From: Silene conica
Taxonomy: Eukaryota > Streptophyta > Magnoliopsida > Caryophyllales > Caryophyllaceae
Length of the DNA: 64,000 nucleotides
Direction: 5' to 3'
Assembly (NCBI GenBank): GCA_029255685.2
Contig: CM055314.2
Span: 11,898,059 to 11,962,058 of the forward strand
Under the pieces are notes generated by a model that made no database searches, was not told where the DNA came from, and worked only from the letters and a program-made list of their open reading frames with translations. This document shows, piece after piece, positions 55,471 through 64,000 of this stretch (position 1 is the stretch's first letter; the number at the start of each line of letters is the position of its first letter). Both the position numbers and the translations under genes were made by a program.

Positions 55471-57303
55471 ATGACGATGCTCAGAAACTCAGGTACCCTT
55501 TTTAATCGCCATTCCCATTTTCAATTCCGATTTCATTCCAAATTAATTTCCCCAAATTACTCTCCTTCTTTTAATCGCAACCCTCAATTGTTACTACTCG
55601 ATTCCGTTAGAGAACATTGTCGTTTAGGGTTTTCTGGAATTGATATCCCCGTTTTCATATTTCATCAATTGTATTCTCTTCGTCCTCGTCCTTCTGTTGT
55701 TATCTTTAATCAGCTGTTTACCGCCATGTCTAAGATTAAACCCAACCCTCCTTTCCCCACTATTCTTACCCTTTTCAATCACCTTGAATCGTCCGGTTGC
55801 CGCCCCAATATGCATTCCATTGGTATTCTCGCCAAGGCTTATTCCTCCCTTGGCCGTGTTGATTTTGCCTTCTCTCTCCTTGGTAAGCACCTCAAACTTG
55901 GCTATCCACTTGATATTATCATTATCAATACCTTGCTCAATGGATTAATTGATTCTGATAAATTACCCCAAGCTGTTCGATTACTGGATAAAATCGTCAA
56001 GCTTCAGATACATCCTTCCATTGTTACGTATGGTTCTATGTTTAAAGGTCTTTGCAATTCCGGCGACAATGATGGTGCTCTCAGATTGCTCCGAAATATG
56101 GAATCTAGAGCCCCTTTAAAGCCCGGCATCTTCATTTATAACACTATCATTGACAGCCTATGCAAGGATCAATTGTTACCTCAAGCCCTTGGCCTTTTCA
56201 AGGAGATGAAAGCCAAGAGCATTTCGCCCGATATTGTAACCTATAATACCTTAATTCAAGGGTTCTGCAGGTTAGGGTGTTGGGATAATGTCAAAGAACT
56301 GCGGACTGAGATGCAGGACAACAACATTGCTCCCAATATTAACACCTTCAATACCTTAGTTGACAATTACTGTAAAGAGGGAAATGTGCGTGACGCAAGG
56401 TCTATTTTTGAAATCATGACTAAGAGACATGTGCAACCTAACATTATTACCTACAATGCTTTGTTGGGTGGGTACTGTTTGCGTGGAGAGATGGAGGACG
56501 CAGAAAAACTCCTGGATATTATGGTGAAAGATAATGTCATGCCTGATGTTCTGACTTTCAATATCCTAATCGATGGATATTGCAAGTCTAAAAAGGTTGA
56601 CAAAGCTTTGGAGATGCTCCGGGATATGCTTCTTAAAGGAACCCATATAACCCCAACCGTGTTCACTTATAACAGCATTATAGATGCCTTGTGCAAGGCT
56701 AAGAGACCCCAGCTTGCACTCCAACTTCGTAAAGACATGCAAAATCAAGGTGTGGCAGCCGATGTGGTCATTTACAATACATTGCTTGACAGCCTTTTAA
56801 GAAACGCACAGATTGATGAGGCGCTCTCCATACGTAAAGAGATGGAGAATAATGGAGTGGCCCCAGATATTACTACATATAATACCATAATTAATGGCCT
56901 TTATGTGGCTGGGCGACCATCTGAAGCAGTGGAGGTCTTCTCTACTCTTGTTGCAAAGCGGTTGCAGCCAAATGTAAAAACTTACAATACAATTATCAAA
57001 GTCCTATGTAGGCAGGGACAGTTAGGTGATGCAACCAAAATATTAAAGGAGATGGCGGATAATGGATGTTCACCAGATGAACGCACCTACAACACAATTA
57101 TTAAAGGATTTCTCAATGCTAATGATATCTCCACGGCTGTGGGTCATCTTCACACTATGAGGAGCCAAAAATTTTTTGCCGATGCGGAGATGGTTTCTTT
57201 ATTTATCAAGTTACTCACTTCCCCCAATATTACTGATATAGACAAGGCTTTGCTTCAAAAATACTTTCTGGAGAAAAATGGTATGCCGCTCTTTGCAATT
57301 TGA
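55471..57303 (+). CDS. P-class PPR protein, restorer-of-fertility-like (RFL) type, intact
   Basis: An intronless ORF of 610 codons. The leader MTMLRNSGTLFNRHSHFQFR is rich in Arg/Ser/Phe with no acidic residues, as in mitochondrial presequences. LLLDSVREHCRLGFSGIDIP and RPRPSVVIFNQLFTAMSKIK are the typical RFL lead-in. About 13 tandem 35-residue motifs follow (for example VTYNTLIQGFCRLGCWDNVK, ITYNALLGGYCLRGEMEDAE, FTYNSIIDALCKAKRPQLAL, TTYNTIINGLYVAGRPSEAV), ending SPDERTYNTIIKGFLNANDI and a short tail. Likely role: sequence-specific binding of a mitochondrial transcript, possibly a sterility-type ORF. It shares the RFL lead-in with 16454-17776, so the two are paralogues about 39 kb apart. 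A TATA box and leader are visible upstream. RNA target unknown. Confidence 0.92.
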   Translation: MTMLRNSGTLFNRHSHFQFRFHSKLISPNYSPSFNRNPQLLLLDSVREHCRLGFSGIDIPVFIFHQLYSLRPRPSVVIFNQLFTAMSKIKPNPPFPTILTLFNHLESSGCRPNMHSIGILAKAYSSLGRVDFAFSLLGKHLKLGYPLDIIIINTLLNGLIDSDKLPQAVRLLDKIVKLQIHPSIVTYGSMFKGLCNSGDNDGALRLLRNMESRAPLKPGIFIYNTIIDSLCKDQLLPQALGLFKEMKAKSISPDIVTYNTLIQGFCRLGCWDNVKELRTEMQDNNIAPNINTFNTLVDNYCKEGNVRDARSIFEIMTKRHVQPNIITYNALLGGYCLRGEMEDAEKLLDIMVKDNVMPDVLTFNILIDGYCKSKKVDKALEMLRDMLLKGTHITPTVFTYNSIIDALCKAKRPQLALQLRKDMQNQGVAADVVIYNTLLDSLLRNAQIDEALSIRKEMENNGVAPDITTYNTIINGLYVAGRPSEAVEVFSTLVAKRLQPNVKTYNTIIKVLCRQGQLGDATKILKEMADNGCSPDERTYNTIIKGFLNANDISTAVGHLHTMRSQKFFADAEMVSLFIKLLTSPNITDIDKALLQKYFLEKNGMPLFAI

Positions 57304-58036
57304 TATTAATGTTTTTGGGAATGGAATATGACATATTAGGTCAACTTTGCTTATTGAATTTCTAAATTGGTTGATTATTTTCTTTATAATCCTAAAGCTA
57401 TGTTTTTTTATTGTTCAAATCCGTGGATATAAATATTAAGATCATTTGTGAATATTGAGACATAGGAGAATTTTATTTTATCACTACTTCATTTGATGAA
57501 TTTGTCAAGTGACTTTGCCCTTTCTCATAGTTATAGACTGTATCTCTTGTTGGGTTAAATTACTTTTGGCATTTTGAACCTCTGATTTGAGTACTCATTG
57601 GTGAGTTTTAGTGATCATTCCTTGTTTTGTTCTCACTAGGGGAGAAGAAGAGAATGGCTGTTGTCTTATTAGGTTTTGTAGGATGCTTGAATTGTACTTG
57701 CATACCCCATTTCGATAAGTCAACCATGTTTAGTTGCAAGGTGTTGAAATTGATCAGATTTGAAGTCTTGTCTTTGTAGCAGATGTTTTCCAGTATCCCA
57801 TTGCTGATTTTTTTTTCGCTGTGTAATTGATGAAACTACTTGATTTAACTTTTTTGTGCAGCTATGACATATTTTGGGCTGTATTTTACATTTATTTTAA
57901 TGGCTGCTAGTTTTCTCTATAACCCTAAGCCTCTGACTTTTCTTCTGTTTTTTTTATATTTTTGTGTTGAATTATTTGTGCATTGAAACTTTGATGATAA
58001 TGAGCAACAATTGATGAGTGGAAAAATGATCTGCAG
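57304..58036. other. Non-coding stretch downstream of the second PPR gene
   Basis: T-rich. It includes the likely PPR 3' untranslated region and then intron-like sequence leading to the AG acceptor at 58035-58036. No supported ORF. Confidence 0.5.
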
Positions 58037-60556
58037 AGGAAGTGGAAAAATGATGCTCACATTGCCGTTAAAGATTTGAACATAGCTCAAAAAATTGATT
58101 CATCTTCATTGGAAGCACTCTTGTCCTTGTCTGAAGCGTTATCACAGGTGAGTATCCATCTGCTTCTGCTCTACAAGTCAAAAATTGACATTTTTCTGAT
58201 GTCATCAGCTCATTGGTTTGAAAAAAAAGTGATGATTGCTCATGCAGTCTGAACTTTGAAGCCTTAACCGGTGTAAATTCTTTTGGTCCTTTTCTTTACT
58301 GAGAGGCCAATTGATAAAATTCTACTAGACACCCCTGTATTTTTTGAAATACTACGCCCTTCATTTCTTGAAATTCTACATTGTATCCTTGAATTTTACT
58401 TTATTTATTAGTTGCTCTATTTTTCTAGAACAACTCCGTGGGCAATTGACCATACACCACAAACGTAAGTGTGAGGAGGTGGGAAAAGAGATGAGAGAAG
58501 GAAAGGGGGGACGGAGAAGGGCGTGGGATTGGAGCAGGCCAGTATAAGGTTGTCTATGGTGATTGTGGACTTGTGGGGGAGGAGTGATGAGAAGAAAGAT
58601 GTGAGGGAGATTGGGGTTGTTAATTTAGGTAAAGCTACTGAAGTGGTGAAAATATGACACTTGGTGGAAATTATAGGTATTTGACGGAAAATTTAACGGA
58701 ATTTACTGTCACTGTATGTCAGGGGCTAGATTAAACAGCACTCCGTAGAATTTTAGGGTAACATGTAGAACCTTAGAAAATGAGGGGTTTCAAGTAGAAT
58801 TTGATAAAACACAGGGGTGTCTCATAGAATTTCCCTTTGATACTTTTATAGAACTGTATTATTGATGACCTGGGACTGAACTCCTTTCGGTAATAATTGC
58901 GCTATATCAACTAGTTATTGTATCTTTGTGTTCTACTTTCGTGTGTATAAATCTACCTGCCGTGTTTAAGCAGTTCTAGTATATTTTTTTCTCACTCGTT
59001 TGGTTGCACATGAATACACGATGGAGGAAAGGGGACGAGGAGGATCCTATGTCATTTTCCTTGCAAATTTTCAGCTGCTAGAGGGATTTTAAGTAAGCTT
59101 GTTGGAGGGTAAATTTATCCCTACATTTCCCTCCAAAGCCCATTGGCCAACCAAACAACAAATTTTTCGATTCTTCCTTTCCTTTCAAATTTCTCAATCT
59201 AAACCAAGGGTTAGCCTCTAAAATTCGTCAGGAGTTCGAAAAAACTGGTTAGATTACAATCTGTTAATTCAGTAGTAAGATTGTTAGGTTACAATTTGTA
59301 CATACATTTGATGTTAAAAAAACATTTAGGTTATGCACTGTTGCGGATGTTTGGTAACAAGATGAGAAGTATATTGTCTGATTAATTGTAGTGATCTATC
59401 ACGGATGGCCAGTTGAACCATTTCTGCTTTTTTTTCATGCAGTAGTCAATAAACATTCTGTTTTAGTGTTATTGTGGCATAATGGTTTCTCCGTTGTGAG
59501 TGGCAGGCTCTTTTTATTTACTTGGGTAATGAGCATGATAATGATTGAATTTGCTATAGTGACTTTGATAACTTCATTTACTCAATCACAGAGTAATCTT
59601 TGCTGAGAGGTTATTTATCTTTCCACCCTTTCCTTAATATAGGTTTGACAGGTTCTAAAGATGAGTGATAATTTCTATTATTTCTTGCCTGCAGTTGGGC
59701 AAGCACAAAGAAGCTCTAGATTTTGCTCTTGCGGCCCAATGTCTGGACCCATCAAGCGTCGACGTCGCAGAAAGGGTGGAAATAATACAGAAACAGCTAT
59801 TAGCAGGTTTCTTCCAAAACTCTCGTTACTTTTAAGTTCAACTCTCATTTCCATAAATTGATTATTCTTTGCAGTGAGTAATTCGTGTTATGTTGACTAT
59901 CATCATGCTGATTTCTTCTTGATGATTATCTTTTGGCTTATCATCTGGATGGATGGCGGTTTATTTATCATTTAGTTCCTTTCATCAATAATGTCAGTGT
60001 AAGGAACGTGAAGTTCAAGAGAAATCAAATAGTAGAGGTTTGAGGATTTTCCCTCCCTCTCTATGGTATTGTTGAAAGGTTGGTCTGTAGTCTGCACTGC
60101 TGCTGTTGTTTTTGATTATTATTTAGTAAGATAAGATACTATGATGCAGGTCCTATCCAAGTTTCCCTCAGGGTAGTTCCCAAGCAGAATAGTTAATCCT
60201 CCATATTGTGTGTTATGTAAAGGTGAAGAGTTTGTCAAGTAACAAAAGTTTTCTGTTATGTAATTTTCCTCAGATTGCAGCCTAAATGATTTGGCTTTCA
60301 TGTAGCACGTTTTTTTGTTTGGTTTTAAGCTGTTTGTAATAAGTACACAGTGCACAAGTTTCACTTGATTTGAACTTTCTAGCTTACTATTCTTCCTGAA
60401 GCTGATGCTGATCATGTCTGATGTGCCTGCATTTGTCATAATTTTGTAGCTGAAGATGAAAAGAACAAGCAGTATAATATAATGGAAGGCAATCAACAAA
60501 GATTATGCCGGACACGTGAAGCTATTCTGTTGGAGACACAGACATTGGGCTGGTAG
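58037..60556 (+). pseudogene. 3' exons of a WD40/TPR protein gene (ASG2/DCAF-like)
   Basis: Three exons keep frame through two introns. 58037-58147: RKWKNDAHIAVKDLNIAQKI, then SSLEALLSLSEALSQ. 59695-59806: LGKHKEALDFALAAQCLDPS, then VAERVEIIQKQLLA. 60450-60556: EDEKNKQYNIMEGNQQRLCR, ending in a stop. The first two form TPR-like helices and match the TPR region of plant WD and tetratricopeptide repeat proteins (ALTERED SEED GERMINATION 2, a substrate receptor of CUL4-DDB1 ubiquitin ligases). No WD40 exons precede it; the PPR gene lies directly upstream. It is therefore most likely a 5'-truncated fragment. It might still be expressed as an extension of a PPR read-through transcript. A MITE-like element sits in the first intron. 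Confidence 0.65.
58312..58840. mobile_element. MITE with long terminal inverted repeats
   Basis: About 530 bp. The left 75 bp (GATAAAATTCTACTAGACAC, then CCCTGTATTTT) are an imperfect inverse of the right end (inverse reads AAATTCTATGAGACACCCCT, then GTGTTTTATC). Long terminal repeats suggest a Mutator-derived MITE, but I see no clean 9-bp target duplication. It lies in an intron of the WD/TPR fragment. Confidence 0.65.
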
Positions 60557-60764
60557 GCTGGTATGATCTGCTTGCTAGACAGTGAATGCTGATCATACCA
60601 GGACTTGATTTTGACTGTGTTGCTGTTGTTCTTGAGGGTTTGAATCTTATCCCCTTTGATCAAGAAGAGATCCAAGTTCAGTTACGTTTATAGAGAGAAT
60701 CCGATCATTACCATTATTCCATAATCAAGAAGAGATGCAAATGACATTGCATTATCTTCCGGTT

Positions 60765-60924
60765 ACAACCTGTAGCAGTAAATGTTTCCCTGAAAGGTTT
60801 TACTTTTCCGAATACCTGTAGGCTGTAAAATCTGATCTTGTTCTACAACCTGTAGCAGTAAATGTTTCCCTGAAAGGTTTTACTTTTCCGAATACCTGTA
60901 GGCTGTAAAATCTGATCTTGTTCT
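60765..60924. repeat. Exact 80-bp tandem duplication
   Basis: Units 60765-60844 and 60845-60924 are identical by eye (ACAACCTGTAGCAGTAAATG to GATCTTGTTCT). Non-coding, just after the WD/TPR fragment. Confidence 0.95.
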
Positions 60925-61717
60925 ACAAGAAGGTTTCGTATCCCAAGTCGGGGGCTTAAAACGAGTACAGCATGTTATTGTCTTATCGCGGGTATTTCTA
61001 GTTCATAATGGTAGATCGAGTGTGAGAATGGTGGGAATTACTGAAATTAATGTGAACCAAACATGTACACGGTAAACATTAAAACAAGAGTTCTAATTAC
61101 GAAAACAAAATTAAGAACGAAAATAGGAATGTAAATAAGAACTAAAAGAGCCATGTATATGCTCATAATCTTCATCTAACAAGCAACGGCTTATTAGAAC
61201 CATGTCTTAAAAATGGCACTTCTCATCCTCGTCCGTCAAGTCACAAAAAACCGCCACATCGCTCCTTAGCATACGTTGCAAAGAATCATACTTCTCGTCC
61301 TCGTCCTCGTGCATCATATTGTAGCTACATCAGCAAACAAAAATGTTGCGGAATAGCATTCATTAAAATGAAAACTTATAACACGTAAATTTTGCTACAT
61401 AGCCACAATGTTTGGAGTAATCTCCATAACATTGCTCAAAGCTCATATATACTAAACATTACAGGAAAGACGACGAGCAAATGGTATTAAATGGAGCAAA
61501 CGAGCAGCTATAAGCCGTGACAATTGTTGGATTTCATATCCGAGTTTAAAGGAGACACAATGGCACAAATCATCAAAGCAACTTATCCTATGATCGTACA
61601 AGTAAACAAGTTATTGTAATTTGTATCAACTCCTTTACACTAAAAACAAAAGTTATGTATAAAATGTTAATTCAGCCAATATACGGGAATCAAATAAAAT
61701 TACAAACACAAACAAAA
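60925..61717. other. Non-coding stretch
   Basis: AT-rich; no supported gene or element. Confidence 0.5.
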
Positions 61718-61998
61718 GTTTCGACCTCGTTTTGCGTGTCATTACTTGATTGTATCACCCATTGCTCTTATTCTGCATATTTGGTTTCCTCACTTAATCA
61801 TTTTGCATAGGGTTTTAGGCTACAAAACTTACTTTCCTCACTTAAGCATTCCATAATTTACTTAATCTTTTAGTTAATCTTACTTAGTCTCTCCTAGTTT
61901 CTCCAAGTTGTTCAATTGTTTACATTTTGACATTTGGGTTTAATTTGAAGACATTTGAGAGAATTCTTCTTATGTATCCAGTTCCTTGATTTAATATA
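61718..61998. repeat. Dispersed repeat, copy 2
   Basis: Direct copy of 35009-35277 with scattered substitutions and a small insertion (AGTTAATCTT). Here it is followed by a 62-codon open stretch (62025-62213, MGDNSEPINLPFSNGESIIS) unrelated to the kinase fragment that follows copy 1. I do not recognise that stretch. Confidence 0.8.
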
Positions 61999-63533
61999 AC
62001 TTATTTTCAAGTCCTGTTGAGCTCATGGGAGATAATAGTGAACCAATAAACTTGCCTTTTTCCAACGGGGAAAGCATAATATCTACAGATAAGTTTGCCT
62101 GTACCATAAGTTTGAAAGAAATCAAAGTACTCTTCCAGGACTTATATAAACTGCTCATCTCCTTGAGTCATTTAGGCTATAACCTCCAAAAAATACTAAA
62201 GGCGGCAGCATGAGAGGAACACTAAATATCGGTCAAACTTACATTGTAAGGATCGAGTTTACAATCTTGAAACTAACATTACCAAATAATCAAATTCATC
62301 TGCTTTCACCTTCCTTCATCTACAAATGTACGCGCTAGTGTCTGCCTTAGCAGTCTGGTCCGACAAAATAAAATTAACAGTATATATACCATTCTGCTAC
62401 TGTTCTTTTGCAGATGTACAAATAAGTTTGTAGATGAAAATAAGCTTGGCATGTGGCTTCGATTCTGTATACAGAGTAATATAATCTTTTACTCCTTCCC
62501 ATTTAAATTGTTCTTTTGGTGGTCAAATGATGTTGGCAATCGACATTGACGGTTATTTTCTCATAGTATAACAATATTTTAAAACTTTTCGAAAAAAAAT
62601 GTAGTTATGATAAATCAAACACGATACTAAATTATATCTCTACATGTAGTAGGAGAAATTAATGGTCAAAGATGAAATCAAACGTATAATAGCAATAAAA
62701 TTGCACTTGAACTATGGCCAAGTTTACACTTCCTCGTTTCATATACCCATATGTTACACAATGTGAGATTAAGTAACAAAGAACAAAATAAAAATAGCCA
62801 ACTTTCGATGAAGCGTGACAAATATAATTCAATACATGTGAGTTGTGACGCAAAATCGCAAATCTTTTCATAGTGATCATTCTAATAAATAACTCTAATA
62901 TTAAGTCATCAGACATATAATAGCAATTAAATTGTAGCTCAACTTTGTTTCATATACTCCTTAATAAAATATACAGTGGAGCACTGTTAAAATGCATCTC
63001 CGAAAAGGTTTAGCAAATGAGTTTTCATTATTTGGTCATTTGGGGTATTAATGCTGCAATTACAAGCGAAATTGGGGAGATTTTTTGACAATTTTTGGGA
63101 GGTTTTAAGTGAATTTACCTTCTAATTATCACTCGTCCCTTTTTGGTTTATCATATCAAAGGTTTTTGTTTTCCCCAATTGTACTTCGATTCCTACTCAA
63201 GATCAACTGATGAAGGAGCCGAAAAAGCCTTATTTATTTTAACCAGTTTTAAGTTCAGGATTCAATATACTGGTAACAAATGAGATATTCCATCAAACAC
63301 TAAAATGATTCAGTCATAACACCAAAAATCATCAAGAATAAGTGATAATAACGAATTATCATCATATAAATTAATATAAACCCTAATTATCATCAATGAA
63401 AAAGAAATACACATTAAATTGATGAATATAAACAATAATTTCGACTAACTTAATTGATAAATTGAAAATTTCAAAAGACATAAAAATATAAACTCTAATT
63501 TCACAAAAATAAAAATCAATTTCAAGTATTTAC
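61999..63533. other. Mostly non-coding stretch
   Basis: Apart from the unrecognised open stretch at 62025-62213, only AT-rich spacer is seen. Confidence 0.4.
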
Positions 63534-63611
63534 CTTATTGAATCCACAAGGTCCATTGACGAGGAAAGCATAACGAGATTGAATTGACAAAGTCAAGAAT
63601 GCGATTGACAT
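63534..63611 (-). other. Possible first coding exon of an unidentified gene
   Basis: The minus strand opens ATG, encodes MSIAFLTLSIQSRYAFLVNG, then PCGFNK, and ends at a GT donor (GTAAATA). FLVNGPCG faintly recalls a P-loop, but the loop is incomplete. No second exon was found downstream on the minus strand. Very tentative. Confidence 0.2.
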
Positions 63612-63647
63612 GGGAAAAATAGGCGTCCATGAGATTGATGCTCAAAC

Positions 63648-64000
63648 TGTTGGAGTTATATGCCTCACCATTAATTCGATCTATTCTAAAGAGTTAATGT
63701 GTGATTGTGATGTTTTATGTAAACTTCCTTGCAATTGAAGTTTGGAGTTAAGGAAAGCTTATGCAACGGATGCTAAAGCTATGCATTTGATGGAGTAATG
63801 AAGAGTATGTGTAACATATGGTGAAGTACGCAAGTGAAGACAATTGATGGAATTGTTACAAACGCACTTGCTTATTAATTTTCAATACACTATAAATACA
63901 TCACTATTTGTTCTCCGCAAATACATCACACACAAAAACTATAACAACAAATATTAATCTTCTCTTCCTTTTTTATTACCTACTCTCCATAATCATTGAG
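63648..64000 (+). mobile_element. Probable copia LTR, cut by the window end
   Basis: Starts TGTTGGAGTTATATG, a very common plant copia LTR start. It has a TATA-like ACTATAAATAC at about 63890 and then a leader-like segment. The window ends before a primer-binding site would be seen. Confidence 0.45.

Noticed and set aside
59000-59170. Foldback element with GTTTGGTTG and CAACCAAAC words
   Set aside because: Only about 9 bp of inverse match and no target duplication; could be chance.
62490-62660. Stowaway-like MITE (ACTCCTTCCCATTTAAATTG start)
   Set aside because: The right end does not mirror the left and there is no TA target duplication.
1-64000. tRNA and rRNA genes
   Set aside because: No cloverleaf with box A/box B or rRNA core was noticed. 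The tRNA-like words found are primer-binding sites.

Overview
This is plant nuclear DNA. It has GT-AG introns, two P-class pentatricopeptide repeat (PPR) genes with organelle-type N-termini, plant LTR-retrotransposon lineages (Sirevirus/Ty1-copia, Athila-like, Tat-like and chromovirus Ty3-gypsy), L1-type LINEs, a CACTA transposon and several MITEs. A core-eudicot genome is likely, and the repeat style faintly suggests Caryophyllales, but I cannot fix the species. No rRNA, tRNA, CRISPR or bacterial-type operon was seen.

Layout. 1-3.1 kb: fragments of an SRS2-like helicase gene interrupted by two Tourist-like MITEs, then a decayed polygalacturonase gene. 3.1-16.0 kb: an L1-type LINE remnant (minus strand) split by a young Sirevirus-type copia element (3296-14769, 5-bp target duplication, near-identical LTRs, extra ORF after pol). 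16.4-17.8 kb: an RFL-type PPR gene. 18.8-25.2 kb: a LINE scrap, then plus-strand exons from unrelated host genes (EDR2-like DUF1336, an unrecognised gene, NAD-malic enzyme, glucose-6-phosphate dehydrogenase). 25.2-29.3 kb: mostly non-coding, with a MITE and the 3' end of an old copia element. 29.3-35.0 kb: an internally deleted Athila-like element loaded with CTCGATCGAG palindromes. 35.0-36.1 kb: a dispersed repeat and a receptor-kinase fragment. 36.1-42.7 kb: a Tat-like gag/protease remnant split by a CACTA element (36432-41595) that carries exons of about six host genes. 43.2-53.7 kb: a young Tekay-like chromovirus with 2.9-kb LTRs and a target duplication. 54.5-57.3 kb: a second, intact RFL-type PPR gene with a duplicated promoter. 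58.0-60.6 kb: 3' exons of a WD/TPR (ASG2/DCAF-like) gene. 60.6-64.0 kb: mostly non-coding, ending in a probable copia LTR.

The only genes that look intact and host-functional are the two PPR genes. The rest is transposable elements and captured or decayed gene pieces.

The most unusual signal is structural. The three largest LTR elements belong to different lineages, yet each carries a dense array of short palindromes. In the Sirevirus and Tekay LTRs the loop is conserved while the stem sequence changes from unit to unit and stays self-complementary. In the Athila-like element a 10-bp palindrome recurs about 30 times in four arrays with alternating spacing of about 21 and 30 bp, in coding and non-coding parts alike. 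Palindrome-rich LTRs are known for maize Sireviruses. I do not know of a description of this conserved-loop/variable-stem arrangement in the other lineages. No searches could be run, so all homology calls rest on recognised motifs.
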